Shown in pieces: positions 7,862 through 16,458 of a DNA stretch of 39,160 nt. The DNA comes from an uncultured Eubacteriales bacterium (lineage in GTDB: Bacteria > Bacillota > Clostridia > Lachnospirales > Bianqueaceae), in the NCBI GenBank assembly GCA_900315265.1, contig OMYN01000018.1, forward strand, positions 1 through 39,160, written 5' to 3'. A program made the position numbers and the translations under genes. The notes below the pieces were generated by a model, which saw nothing but the letters and a program-made list of their open reading frames with translations, ran no database searches and was not told where the DNA came from. How positions within the stretch are numbered: position 1 is the first letter of the stretch; the number at the start of each line of letters is the position of its first letter.

Positions 7862-9856
7862 ATGCAGAAAATTGGTGTTTTTGTCTGCCATTGCGGGACA
7901 AATATCGCGGCCACTGTCGATGTAGAGGCGGTCGCAGAAGCAGCCCGTCATGTTCCGGGCGTCGTATACGCGCAGGATTATACGTATATGTGTTCGCAGA
8001 GTGGACAGGATCTGATCAAGGATGCTGTGAAAAAATACGGCCTCACCGGTGTCGTTATCTGCTCCTGCTCTCCGAGAATGCATGAAAAGACCTTCCGCAA
8101 GGCCGTGTCAAGTGTCGGCCTGAATCCGTACCTGCTTGAGATCGCCAATATCCGTGAACAGTGTTCATGGGTCCACAAAGATAAAGAAATCGGAACACAG
8201 AAAGCGATCGCCCTTATGAAGGCGGCGGTTGCCAAAGTCGAACTGGATGCACCGCTTACTGCCGGTGAGACACCGGTCGTAAAAAGAGCGCTTGTCATCG
8301 GCGGCGGAATTGCCGGCATGCAGACAGCCCTTGACATTGCGGACGCCGGCTATGATGTCGATATCGTAGAAAAGAATCCCACGATCGGCGGAAAGATGGC
8401 ACAGCTGGATAAGACATTCCCAACACTGGACTGCTCTTCCTGTATCGTCACGCCGAAGATGGTTGATGTAGGGCAGAATGATCGGATCCACATTTACTCC
8501 TACAGCGAAGTGAAGGATGTAAAGGGATTCGTAGGAAATTTCCACGTAACGATTCGGCGCAAAGCCAGATATGTCGATGAGACAAAGTGCACCGGCTGTG
8601 GTCTGTGCATGGAAAAATGCCCGATGAAGAAGGTGCCGAACGAATTCAATCTGGGCCTGGATAAGCGTTCAGCCGTTTATATCCCATTTGCCCAGGCGGT
8701 TCCCAAGGTCGCGACGATCGATCCGAATTACTGTCTTATGCTGAACAAGGGCGTATGCGGTCTCTGCTCCAAGGTCTGCGGTGCCGGCGCTATCAATTAC
8801 AAAGATACCGATAAGGATATCGAAGTCGATTACGGCGCGATCGTGGTAGCGACGGGCTACGAGATCATGGATGTCAGCAAGTATGATGAATATGCCTATT
8901 CGCAGAGTCCGGATGTCGTGACTTCTCTTGAATATGAGCGTCTGATGAATGCGGCAGGACCCACCGGCGGGGATCTGCGCAGACCGTCCGACGGGAAGCA
9001 TCCCAAGACGATCGTATTCGTTCAGTGTGTCGGATCCCGTGAGTGTGATTCGAAGCGCGGCGGAAAGCCATACTGTTCTAAGATCTGCTGTATGTATACC
9101 GCCAAGCACGCCATGCTTACCAAGGATCATTATCCGGATACCGATATTTACGTCTTCTATATCGACGTCCGCACACCGGGTAAGAACTTCGATGAATTTT
9201 ACCGTAGAGCTGTTGAACAATACGGCGTTCATTATATCAAAGGTGCTGTCGGCAAGGTCACTCCGGAGAACGGGAAGCTGGTCGTACAGGCTTCGGATCT
9301 GCTGATGAATGAGCAGATGACGATCAAGGCAGATATGGTCGTTCTGGCAGCTGCCATTGAACCCAGCCACAGTGCACGCCATCTTGCAACGCTTTTGACG
9401 GCTTCGATGGATACCAACGACTGGTTCACGGAGGCACACCCCAAGCTGCGTCCGGTTGAGAGCCCGACGGCCGGCGTGTTCCTTTCAGGCGTATGCCAGG
9501 GACCTAAGGATATACCGGAGACGGTAGCACAGGCGGGAGCGGCAGCCAGCAAGGTGATCGGTCTGCTTTCCAAGGATAAACTTACCGGAAATCCCTGTGT
9601 TGCCCATTCTGATGAAATGATGTGCACCGGCTGCTCTCAGTGCGCGGATGTCTGCCCGTACGGAGCTATCACTTATGTTGATAAAGAGTTCAGGATGCCC
9701 GACCGCACAACGAAGATCCGGAGAGTGGCTCAGGTCAATCCGGCTGTCTGCCAGGGCTGCGGTGCCTGCACCGTTACCTGCCCGAGCGGAGCCATGGACC
9801 TGAACGGATTCAGCAACAGTGAGATCATGGCGGAGGTAGATGCATTATGCAGATGA
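7862..9856 (+). CDS. hdrA: Heterodisulfide reductase subunit A-like, bifurcating flavoprotein (HdrA)
   Basis: The 664-residue protein has the HdrA plan. The N-terminal domain (1-130) begins MQKIGVFVCHCGTN and contains ICSCSPRMHE. The FAD-binding domain has GGGIAGMQTALDIADAGYD (about 145) and the Cys pair TLDCSSCIVTPKM. A ferredoxin insert has CTGCGLCMEKCP and CGLCSKVCG. The C-terminal ferredoxin domain has CTGCSQCADVCP and CQGCGACTVTCP. In characterised HdrA this FAD splits electron pairs between a low-potential ferredoxin and a high-potential acceptor. AAGGAG supports the start, and mvhD overlaps its end by ten bases. It is the likely bifurcation site of the whole operon. Confidence 0.93.
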   Translation: MQKIGVFVCHCGTNIAATVDVEAVAEAARHVPGVVYAQDYTYMCSQSGQDLIKDAVKKYGLTGVVICSCSPRMHEKTFRKAVSSVGLNPYLLEIANIREQCSWVHKDKEIGTQKAIALMKAAVAKVELDAPLTAGETPVVKRALVIGGGIAGMQTALDIADAGYDVDIVEKNPTIGGKMAQLDKTFPTLDCSSCIVTPKMVDVGQNDRIHIYSYSEVKDVKGFVGNFHVTIRRKARYVDETKCTGCGLCMEKCPMKKVPNEFNLGLDKRSAVYIPFAQAVPKVATIDPNYCLMLNKGVCGLCSKVCGAGAINYKDTDKDIEVDYGAIVVATGYEIMDVSKYDEYAYSQSPDVVTSLEYERLMNAAGPTGGDLRRPSDGKHPKTIVFVQCVGSRECDSKRGGKPYCSKICCMYTAKHAMLTKDHYPDTDIYVFYIDVRTPGKNFDEFYRRAVEQYGVHYIKGAVGKVTPENGKLVVQASDLLMNEQMTIKADMVVLAAAIEPSHSARHLATLLTASMDTNDWFTEAHPKLRPVESPTAGVFLSGVCQGPKDIPETVAQAGAAASKVIGLLSKDKLTGNPCVAHSDEMMCTGCSQCADVCPYGAITYVDKEFRMPDRTTKIRRVAQVNPAVCQGCGACTVTCPSGAMDLNGFSNSEIMAEVDALCR

Positions 9857-10299
9857 CAAAACAGACGGAAGAAAAATGGGAGCCCAAGATCATCGCGTTC
9901 TGCTGCAACTGGTGCTCTTATTCCGGGGCTGACCTTGCGGGAACGAACAGACTGACCTATCCGGCTAATGTCAAGATCATCCGTGTTCCCTGCTCATGCC
10001 GTATCAACCCGAGTTTTGTGCTCCGGGCATTTCAGCGCGGCGCAGACGGTGTGATCATCTGCGGCTGCCATCCCGGTGACTGCCACTATTCAACCGGCAA
10101 TTATCACACAAGACGCCGCATGACGCTTCTGTTTTCACTGCTTGACTATCTGGGCATTGAAAAAGAGAGGACGAGAGTGGAGTGGGTCTCCGCGGCGGAA
10201 GGCCAGAGATTTGTCGATGTCATGGATGACTTTGTCGCACAGGTGACCAAACTTGGTCCCTGCAGAAGACTGGAGGATTTACGATGCAGGACGAACTGA
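9847..10299 (+). CDS. flxD: MvhD/FlxD-type [2Fe-2S] electron-transfer subunit
   Basis: This 150-residue protein has the MvhD signature: FCCNWCSYSGADLAGTNR at the N-terminus, VPCSCRINP, and GCHPGDCHYSTGN. MvhD connects HdrA to its electron-donating partner: a hydrogenase in methanogens, a formate dehydrogenase or the NADH-oxidising Flx module in bacteria. It overlaps hdrA by ten bases and the next gene by sixteen, a tight translational coupling. The ATG at 9847 is preferred over 9853 because GGAGG (9832-9836) is ten bases before it. No [NiFe] hydrogenase is nearby; the partner is the NADH module that follows. Confidence 0.9.
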   Translation: MQMTKQTEEKWEPKIIAFCCNWCSYSGADLAGTNRLTYPANVKIIRVPCSCRINPSFVLRAFQRGADGVIICGCHPGDCHYSTGNYHTRRRMTLLFSLLDYLGIEKERTRVEWVSAAEGQRFVDVMDDFVAQVTKLGPCRRLEDLRCRTN

Positions 10300-11258
10300 T
10301 AAAACGCGCCTGTGAGCTGCTGGAAGACGGGACGGTCGATCGGGTCCTCGGATGGTCGTCCGGCGATTTCTTCTATGATATTACGCCGACTGTCTTTACA
10401 AGTGCAGACGAGGTACGCAAACGTTTTGTTTACAATGATTTCTGCGGCGCCAATCTTTCCAAATATCTGATCGCTGAGTCGCAGAAAGACGGAAAGATCG
10501 CAGCCTTCCTGAAGCCTTGTGATACGTACAGCTTTAACCAGCTGCTTACGGAACACCGGATCAACAGAGAAAAAGTCTATGTGATCGGCATCCCCTGTGA
10601 TGGAAAAGTCAGTGTCGGAACACTGAACGACGCGGGCATTGACGGCATCCTGTCAACAGAAAGAGACGGTGGGGATCTGGTGTGCACGACCGTGTACGGT
10701 GAAAAGCGGATCCCGTTTGCCGAAGCGCAGGATGAGCGCTGCATAAACTGCAAGAGCAGAAAACATGTCGTTTATGATGAACTGATCGGAGAAGAAGGAG
10801 AGGTCCTTGATTCACACCGTTTCGACGAGGTGGAAAAGCTGGAGGCGATGACGCCGGAAGAGCGGTTCGCCTTCTGGCAGGGAGAGCTTTCCCGCTGCAT
10901 CCGCTGCAACGCGTGCCGGAATGTATGCCCGGCCTGCAACTGTGATCTGTGTGTGTTTGACAACCCCAAGTCCGGCGTCTTTTCTAAGGCGGCATCCAAT
11001 GATTTTGAGGATGCGAACTTTCATATCATCCGCGCCTTTCATGTAGCCGGCCGGTGCACGGACTGCGGAGAATGCTCCCGTGTATGCCCGGAACATATCC
11101 CGCTTCATCTGCTGAACCGTAAGCTGATCAAGGATATCAACACCCTGTACGGAACTTATCAGGCCGGTGAAACGGAGGGGCAGATGAGCCCGCTGTCCGC
11201 TTTCACGGAAGACGGTGACGCTGAGCCTTCGATCGTGCAGAAAGGAGGTATCCGCTGA
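10284..11258 (+). CDS. Flx-type 4Fe-4S protein (FlxC-like)
   Basis: The 324-residue protein combines an N-terminal region like F420-dehydrogenase/FrhB-type beta subunits (LKPCDTYSF near 75, IGIPCDGKVS near 100) with several cysteine clusters. These are CINCKSRK near 150, CIRCNACRNVCPACNCDLC near 210 and CTDCGECSRVCP near 255. The last two are typical 4Fe-4S motifs. Position between mvhD and the AsrA-like protein matches the floxABCD-hdrABC gene sets described in anaerobic bacteria, where these subunits carry electrons from an NADH dehydrogenase to HdrA. Which Flx letter it deserves is uncertain. GGAGG (10271-10275) fixes the start; its stop overlaps the next ATG (TGATG). Confidence 0.75.
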   Translation: MQDELIKRACELLEDGTVDRVLGWSSGDFFYDITPTVFTSADEVRKRFVYNDFCGANLSKYLIAESQKDGKIAAFLKPCDTYSFNQLLTEHRINREKVYVIGIPCDGKVSVGTLNDAGIDGILSTERDGGDLVCTTVYGEKRIPFAEAQDERCINCKSRKHVVYDELIGEEGEVLDSHRFDEVEKLEAMTPEERFAFWQGELSRCIRCNACRNVCPACNCDLCVFDNPKSGVFSKAASNDFEDANFHIIRAFHVAGRCTDCGECSRVCPEHIPLHLLNRKLIKDINTLYGTYQAGETEGQMSPLSAFTEDGDAEPSIVQKGGIR

Positions 11259-12316
11259 TGATTGTCAAAGTAGCTGAGCAAAAACTTCCGGAGCTGCTGA
11301 CCGCAGCAGCCGGTGTTGAAAAGCTCTACATCCCTGTCGACAAGTCGGATAAGGTGTCTGTATTCGAGGAATACGCGCCAGGAAAGACATTGTCCCGGAA
11401 ATTGAACACGCTCCGCAGTGCGAAGGATTTCTTTTTCCCACAGGTCCAGCCGATGGCAAAGTTCCGGATGGAGGGGAAAAAGATCGAAGTCATCGACACA
11501 AGGGAAGAGCCCCAGGATTTTATCATCTTCGGGGTCCGCGCGTGTGATGTCCGTTCCTTTGATATTTTGGACCGTGTTTTCCTGGCGGATCCCGTCGACA
11601 CCTATTATGAAAGCAGAAGGAAACACGCGACCATCGTCAGCTGGGCATGCGCCGAGCCTTCCGAGACCTGCTTCTGTCATAGTTTTGGGATCGATGCGGC
11701 AGCGCCGGAAGGTGACGCGCGGATGTGGATCGCCGGGGGCTGGATCTATTTGGAGGATCTCACAGAGAAAGGCGCTGAGCTCTTAAAAGCGTTGGATCTG
11801 CCTGCGCTTGGTGCGGATACTTCGGATGAAGACGCAGAGAAAGAAGTGAAGGCGGAGCAGGACCGGATCCACTCGATCCAGGAAAAATTACCTTTGTACA
11901 GCCTGAAGCCGGCGGACAACAGACAGAAGGAACTGGAGATTTTCAACTCACCGGTTTGGAAAGAATTTTCCGACAAGTGCCTTGGCTGCGGTTCCTGTAC
12001 GTTTGTTTGTCCCACCTGCCAGTGTTTTGACATCGAAGATTTTAACGACGGACATACTATTGAGCGGTACCGCTGCTGGGACAGCTGTATGTATAAGGAT
12101 TTCACCATGATGGCAGCCGGTACGCCACGCAAGACGCAGTTGGAGCGTTTCCGGCAGAGGTTTATGCATAAGCTGGTTTACTATCCGATAAAAAACGATG
12201 GTATTTACAGCTGTGTCGGATGCGGGCGCTGTCTGAGACGCTGCCCGATCCACATGAATATCGTAAAAGTCATGAAGGCCTTGGAGGAGGACGCGCAATG
12301 CGAAAAGAAGAACTGA
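11258..12316 (+). CDS. Flx/AsrA-type 4Fe-4S dicluster protein (FlxB-like)
   Basis: This 352-residue protein resembles the A subunit of anaerobic sulfite reductase and the beta subunit of sulfhydrogenase. An N-terminal half has DFIIFGVRACDVRSFDILDR and the Cys-rich CAEPSETCFCHSFG. The ferredoxin half has CLGCGSCTFVCPTCQCFD near 245 and CVGCGRCLRRCP near 325. It is expected to relay electrons from the NADH-oxidising flavoprotein encoded next. AAAGGAGG precedes the start, and the stop lies 19 bases inside the downstream gene. No sulfite-reductase catalytic subunit (AsrC) is present, so sulfite reduction is not supported. Confidence 0.78.
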   Translation: MIVKVAEQKLPELLTAAAGVEKLYIPVDKSDKVSVFEEYAPGKTLSRKLNTLRSAKDFFFPQVQPMAKFRMEGKKIEVIDTREEPQDFIIFGVRACDVRSFDILDRVFLADPVDTYYESRRKHATIVSWACAEPSETCFCHSFGIDAAAPEGDARMWIAGGWIYLEDLTEKGAELLKALDLPALGADTSDEDAEKEVKAEQDRIHSIQEKLPLYSLKPADNRQKELEIFNSPVWKEFSDKCLGCGSCTFVCPTCQCFDIEDFNDGHTIERYRCWDSCMYKDFTMMAAGTPRKTQLERFRQRFMHKLVYYPIKNDGIYSCVGCGRCLRRCPIHMNIVKVMKALEEDAQCEKKN

Positions 12317-13125
12317 TCCCGCAGGTCGGCGTCGTAACGGATATCCGCCAGGAGACCGGGGATGTGAAGACCTTCCGGGTCGTGGGGACGGACGGTAAAA
12401 AGCTGTTCGAACATATCCCCGGACAATGTGCCATGCTCAGTGTGCCCGGTGTCGGTGAAGCCATGATTTCCATTACTTCCAGCCCGACGATCAAGGAATA
12501 TATGGAATTTGCCGTCAAGAAGGTCGGTGTGCTTACAAGCTGGCTGCACGGCATGGAAGTCGGACAGGAAATTCTGATCCGCGGACCGTACGGGAATGGA
12601 TTCCCGGTCGAATCTACTTTCCGTGGAAAAGATTTGCTGTTCATTGCAGGCGGCATCGGACTGGCTCCGCTTCATTCGGTAATCAATTACTGCCGGGCCA
12701 ACCGGGCTAATTACGGTCATATCGATGTCGTTTACGGTTCCCGCACGAAAGAAGATCTGGTCGATCTTGCCGAGATGCAGGACGAGTGGATGAACGAAAA
12801 AGATATGAATGTCTATCTGACGATCGACCGGGAAGAAGAAGGATGGGACGGCCATGTCGGGTTTGTACCGAACTATGTGAAGGAATTGCAGTTCCCGACG
12901 ACGGAAACGGCTGTCATCTGCGGCCCTCCGGTTATGATCCACTTTACGCTGCAGGGGCTGAAGAGCCTTGGTTTTAAAGACTCGCAGGTCTTCACGACGA
13001 TGGAGATGCGCATGAAGTGCGGCATCGGCAAATGCGGACGCTGCAATATCGGTGATAAATATGTCTGCAAAGACGGACCGGTTTTCAGTTTTGACCAACT
13101 GGGCGAGCTTCCGGACGAATACTGA
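12298..13125 (+). CDS. flxA: FAD/NAD(P)H-binding reductase subunit (FlxA/AsrB-like)
   Basis: The 275-residue protein is of the ferredoxin-NADP reductase superfamily. An FAD domain has DVKTFRVVG, HIPGQCAMLSVPG and ISITSSP. A nucleotide domain has AGGIGLAPLHSVINYC and VYGSRTKEDL. The C-terminal Cys motif CGIGKCGRCNIGDKYVC binds a [2Fe-2S] cluster as in PyrK and AsrB. It is the probable entry point for NADH. GGAGGAGG at 12283-12290 shows the start is the ATG at 12298, not the longer frame from 12220. The FAD motif shows ISITSSP where RPYS-type motifs are usual, as in the Asr/Flx branch. NADH rather than NADPH is inferred from the Flx family. Confidence 0.82.
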   Translation: MRKEELIPQVGVVTDIRQETGDVKTFRVVGTDGKKLFEHIPGQCAMLSVPGVGEAMISITSSPTIKEYMEFAVKKVGVLTSWLHGMEVGQEILIRGPYGNGFPVESTFRGKDLLFIAGGIGLAPLHSVINYCRANRANYGHIDVVYGSRTKEDLVDLAEMQDEWMNEKDMNVYLTIDREEEGWDGHVGFVPNYVKELQFPTTETAVICGPPVMIHFTLQGLKSLGFKDSQVFTTMEMRMKCGIGKCGRCNIGDKYVCKDGPVFSFDQLGELPDEY

Positions 13126-13142
13126 TCCGAGTGGAGGAAAAT

Positions 13143-13820
13143 ATGGACAACAAGATGGTTAACGTCTACCTGTTCGGGAAAAAATATGAAGTTCCGGACA
13201 ATCTGACGATCATGACGGCGTTTGAATATGCCGGCTACCAGCTGAAAAGAGGCTGCGGATGCCGTAACGGTTTCTGCGGTGCCTGTGCGACGATCTACCG
13301 GATCGCCGGCCAGCAGGAACTGAAGATGTGCCTTGCCTGTCAGACCAAGGTCGAAAACAACATGTATGTGGCGACCCTTCCGTTCTTCCCGCTCGTCAAG
13401 CAGATCTACGATATCAATACGGTAAAGCCCGAGCAGCAGCTGATGATGCAGCTGTATCCGGAGATCTATTCCTGCATCGGCTGCAACGCTTGTACGAGAG
13501 CTTGTCCGCAGGGATTGAATACCATGCAGTACATCGCTTACGCACAGCGCGGTGATTTTAAAAAGGTTGCTGAACTGTCCTTTGACTGTGTTATGTGCGG
13601 GATCTGTTCGTCCCGCTGTCCGGCCGGGATCTCTCATCCGCAGGTCGCGATGCTTGCCAGAAGGCTGAACGGGCGCTATTTAAGCCCTGAGTCCGAGCAT
13701 CTTGACAAACGTGTGAAGGAAATCTGGAACGGCGACTATGAACAGGCCATGAAAGATCTGATGAACAAATCCGATGACGAGCTGAAGGAAATGTACAACA
13801 GCCGGGTGATCGAGAAGTGA
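13143..13820 (+). CDS. frdB: Fumarate reductase/succinate dehydrogenase-type iron-sulfur subunit
   Basis: The 225-residue protein has a plant-type [2Fe-2S] domain with Cys38, Cys40, Cys45, Cys48 and the later CLAC, then two ferredoxin motifs, CIGCNACTRACP (111-121) and CVMCGICSSRCP (149-159). Both are full four-Cys 4Fe-4S patterns. Ordinary FrdB/SdhB has a [3Fe-4S] centre in the second place, so this resembles the N-terminal part of TfrB of methanogen thiol:fumarate reductase, but without its CCG domain. The operon carries that domain separately as hdrB. GGAGG at 13133-13137 sets the ATG at 13143. It should feed electrons to the flavoprotein encoded next. No quinone-binding partner is encoded. 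Confidence 0.87.
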   Translation: MDNKMVNVYLFGKKYEVPDNLTIMTAFEYAGYQLKRGCGCRNGFCGACATIYRIAGQQELKMCLACQTKVENNMYVATLPFFPLVKQIYDINTVKPEQQLMMQLYPEIYSCIGCNACTRACPQGLNTMQYIAYAQRGDFKKVAELSFDCVMCGICSSRCPAGISHPQVAMLARRLNGRYLSPESEHLDKRVKEIWNGDYEQAMKDLMNKSDDELKEMYNSRVIEK

Positions 13821-13830
13821 GGTGAGCCGA

Positions 13831-15453
13831 ATGTATCCGGAAAAATTTCAGGAATCAATCCGAAAAGTAGAAGCCAGACGTGCGGAAAACGCGGCCATGG
13901 AACCGGTCCGCATGACTGCTGACGAAAAGGATGCGCTGCTTCGCGCCTATCATCCGGACTACCGCGAGAATCAGTTTGAAAAGCTGAAGATCGGAGTCAA
14001 CGCAGGTGATAAAGCACCGCACGAGTTAGCAGATATGCTGCAGGCACACGCAAGGATCCATGAAGGCGATGTCGATCTGGAACATCCGGATTATGAGACG
14101 GATGTCCTGATCATTGGCGGAGGCGGTGCCGGCTGTGCAGCCGCCATCGAGGCTGATGAAGCCGAAGCCCGTGTCATGATCTGCACGAAACTGCGTCCGG
14201 GTGACGCCAACACGATGATGGCAGAAGGCGGTATCCAGGCGGCAGACAAAGAGGGCGACAGCCCCATGCAGCATTTCCTTGATGCCTACGGCGGTGGTCA
14301 TTTCGCGGCGAAGAAGGAGTTGGTCGCTAAGCTTGTTACAGAAGCTCCGGAGGATATTCAGTGGCTGAATCAGCTGGGCGTTGAATTTGACAAGACCGAT
14401 GACGGAACTATGATCACCACGCACGGCGGCGGTACTTCCCGCAAGAGAATGCATGCGTGCCGCGACTACACCGGTATGGAAATCATGCGTACGCTGCGCG
14501 ATGAAGTCTTGAACCGAAAGATACCGATCCTCGACTTTACAGCGGCGATCGAGATCATCAAGGATGAAGAGGGACGCGCGGCCGGTGCGGTTTTCCTGAA
14601 TATGGAGACGGAAGAGCTGATCGTCATCCAGGCAAAAGCTGTGATCCTGGCAACCGGAGGAGCTGGACGCATGCACTATCAGGGCTTCCCGACCAGCAAC
14701 CATTACGGGGCGACCGCTGACGGCCTGGTACTTGGCTATCGTGCAGGAGCAAAGCTTCTGTATGAAGATACGCTTCAATATCATCCGACCGGCGCGGCTT
14801 ATCCTGAGCAGATCTTCGGTGCGCTTGTGACCGAAAAGGTACGTTCGCTGGGGGCTAAACTCGTAAATATCGATGGTGAAGTCTTCGTTCATCCGCTTGA
14901 GACGCGCGATGTGGAAGCGGCCGCGATCATCCGCGAGACCGGGGAACGCGGTAAAGGTGTCGATACCGGACACGGCAAAGCTGTCTGGCTGGATACACCC
15001 ATGATCGAACTGATCGGCGGACCTGGTACGATCCAGGCAAGGATCCCCGCCATGTACCGGATGTACGAAAAACGCGGAATTGATATGCGCAAAGAGCCGA
15101 TCCTGGTTTATCCGACCCTTCATTATCAGAACGGCGGCCTGGAGATCAATACAGACTGCATGACGACGGTAGAAAACCTGTATGCGGCCGGTGAGGTTAC
15201 CGGAGGCGTGCATGGCCGCAACCGTCTGATGGGAAACTCTCTTCTGGATGTAATCGTGTTCGGAAGAGATGCCGGCAAAGCTGCCGGACAGAAAGTAAAA
15301 GAAATAAAGACCGGAAAGCTGACCCTTTCTCATGTCACTGCTTTTGAGAAACTGATCGCAGATGCGGGTATCAGCACCGATAAGGTGTCACCGAAGCTGC
15401 TCCCGAATTATCTTAGAAACAGAAATGTATATGACGGCCCAATGATTCAGTAG
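13831..15453 (+). CDS. frdA: Fumarate reductase-type flavoprotein subunit
   Basis: The 540-residue protein carries the FAD-binding motif DVLIIGGGGAGCAAAIEA at about 91-108 and the active-site stretches THGGGTSRKRMHACRD, YHPTGAAYPEQIF, LHYQNGGLEI and GGVHGRNRLMGNSLLD. It should reduce fumarate to succinate. The first 90 residues before the FAD domain are a charged, mostly helical extension not found in usual FrdA and may dock to the Hdr/Flx proteins (inference). AGTGAGGTGAG before 13831 supports that ATG over a GTG at 13822. With fumC and the malate-type dehydrogenase in the operon, the fumarate-reducing direction is favoured. Aspartate oxidase was considered but the gene has an FrdB partner. 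Confidence 0.88.
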   Translation: MYPEKFQESIRKVEARRAENAAMEPVRMTADEKDALLRAYHPDYRENQFEKLKIGVNAGDKAPHELADMLQAHARIHEGDVDLEHPDYETDVLIIGGGGAGCAAAIEADEAEARVMICTKLRPGDANTMMAEGGIQAADKEGDSPMQHFLDAYGGGHFAAKKELVAKLVTEAPEDIQWLNQLGVEFDKTDDGTMITTHGGGTSRKRMHACRDYTGMEIMRTLRDEVLNRKIPILDFTAAIEIIKDEEGRAAGAVFLNMETEELIVIQAKAVILATGGAGRMHYQGFPTSNHYGATADGLVLGYRAGAKLLYEDTLQYHPTGAAYPEQIFGALVTEKVRSLGAKLVNIDGEVFVHPLETRDVEAAAIIRETGERGKGVDTGHGKAVWLDTPMIELIGGPGTIQARIPAMYRMYEKRGIDMRKEPILVYPTLHYQNGGLEINTDCMTTVENLYAAGEVTGGVHGRNRLMGNSLLDVIVFGRDAGKAAGQKVKEIKTGKLTLSHVTAFEKLIADAGISTDKVSPKLLPNYLRNRNVYDGPMIQ

Positions 15454-15466
15454 GAGGAAACTGATT

Positions 15467-16426
15467 ATGGACAAGAAAATCGGAAGAAAGATTACGATCA
15501 TCGGAGCCGGTGCGGTCGGCTCAACGATTGCGTATTCTCTGTCACAGAGGAGCCATGCATCGGAGATCGTGCTGATCGATGTGAACACGGCAAGAGCGAT
15601 GGGGGAAGCTCTTGATATTGCACAGGCGACAAGTTTCCGCGACCCGATCCTGATTGATTCCGGTGATTACAGTGCTGCGAAAAATTCCGATATCGTCATC
15701 ATTACGTCGGGAATTGCCAGAAAACCGGGCCAGACAAGATTGGAACTCACAAAGACCAACGTCGGGATCATCAAGGATATTGCCCCGCAGATCGCAAAGG
15801 TAGCACCGAACGCCCTTTATATCATTGTCAGCAACCCGGTCGACATCCTCACCTATGTGTTCACCAAGGTTTCCGGGATCCCGGAGGAGCAGATCATCGG
15901 GACCGGCACGATCCTCGATTTCTCACGTCTCAAGTGTATCCTGGCGCAGAAGCTGAACGTCGCTCAGAAAAATGTTCATTCCTACGTATTCGGTGAGCAT
16001 GGGGACACTTCGTTCATCCCTTGGTCGACAGTCCGTATTTCCGGTGTGAGCATCGATGAGTATATCAGTCTTGTCAAGCATAAGCATCTTCCGATCGAAT
16101 CGATCGATAAAGATGAGATCCTCAATTATGTTCAGAAGTCAGGCGGTACGATCATCAAGGAAAAGGGAGCGACCTTCTACGGCATTGCCGCTTCGGTCAT
16201 GAACCTTGTCAGTATGCTTACCAGCGCTTATGATTCCATTACCTGCTGCTCGACCCTGATGCACGGTGAGTATGGCGTCGATGATGTTTGTCTGAGCTGC
16301 CTTACGATCATCGGGCCCAACGGAGTGCGCGGAAAGATCCCGGTGCCGATGACCAATGAAGAAGTCGACAAAATGCAGCATTCGGAAAGAGTTCTTAAAG
16401 AAGTGATCTCCCAACTCGATCTGTAA
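15467..16426 (+). CDS. mdh: LDH-fold 2-hydroxyacid dehydrogenase, probably malate dehydrogenase
   Basis: The 319-residue protein is an L-lactate/malate dehydrogenase: Rossmann motif GAGAVGS (13-19), Asp38 for NAD preference, Asp151/Arg154 in LDFSR, and the catalytic His178 in GEHGD. By overall sequence it belongs with L-lactate dehydrogenases. However, the substrate-selecting residue is Arg85 (GIARKPGQTR), where lactate dehydrogenases have Gln (QKPGETR). In the classical LDH work this Gln102-to-Arg change alone converts specificity to oxaloacetate/malate. Position as the last gene in an operon with fumarase and fumarate reductase agrees. An automatic label of L-lactate dehydrogenase would therefore likely be wrong. 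AGGAGGAAA precedes the ATG and a strong terminator follows. Confidence 0.82.
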   Translation: MDKKIGRKITIIGAGAVGSTIAYSLSQRSHASEIVLIDVNTARAMGEALDIAQATSFRDPILIDSGDYSAAKNSDIVIITSGIARKPGQTRLELTKTNVGIIKDIAPQIAKVAPNALYIIVSNPVDILTYVFTKVSGIPEEQIIGTGTILDFSRLKCILAQKLNVAQKNVHSYVFGEHGDTSFIPWSTVRISGVSIDEYISLVKHKHLPIESIDKDEILNYVQKSGGTIIKEKGATFYGIAASVMNLVSMLTSAYDSITCCSTLMHGEYGVDDVCLSCLTIIGPNGVRGKIPVPMTNEEVDKMQHSERVLKEVISQLDL

Positions 16427-16458
16427 GAGTTTTCCCCGCTTGTAAAGCTGTAAAAAAG

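Noticed and set aside
6665-9856. HdrABC as evidence for a methanogen or for CoM-CoB heterodisulfide metabolism
   Set aside because: Promoters, ribosome binding sites and neighbouring genes are bacterial, and no coenzyme M or B related gene is present. Bacterial HdrABC sets are common and use other acceptors.
11258-13125. Anaerobic sulfite reductase (asrAB)
   Set aside because: The two proteins resemble AsrA and AsrB, but no catalytic AsrC with siroheme motifs follows. The order beside hdrA and mvhD fits Flx.
14026-15333. A 435-residue open frame on the minus strand inside frdA
   Set aside because: Antisense shadow of the fumarate reductase flavoprotein; no start signal or motif.
15467-16426. 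L-lactate dehydrogenase
   Set aside because: The Gln that selects pyruvate is Arg here and the operon makes fumarate from malate.
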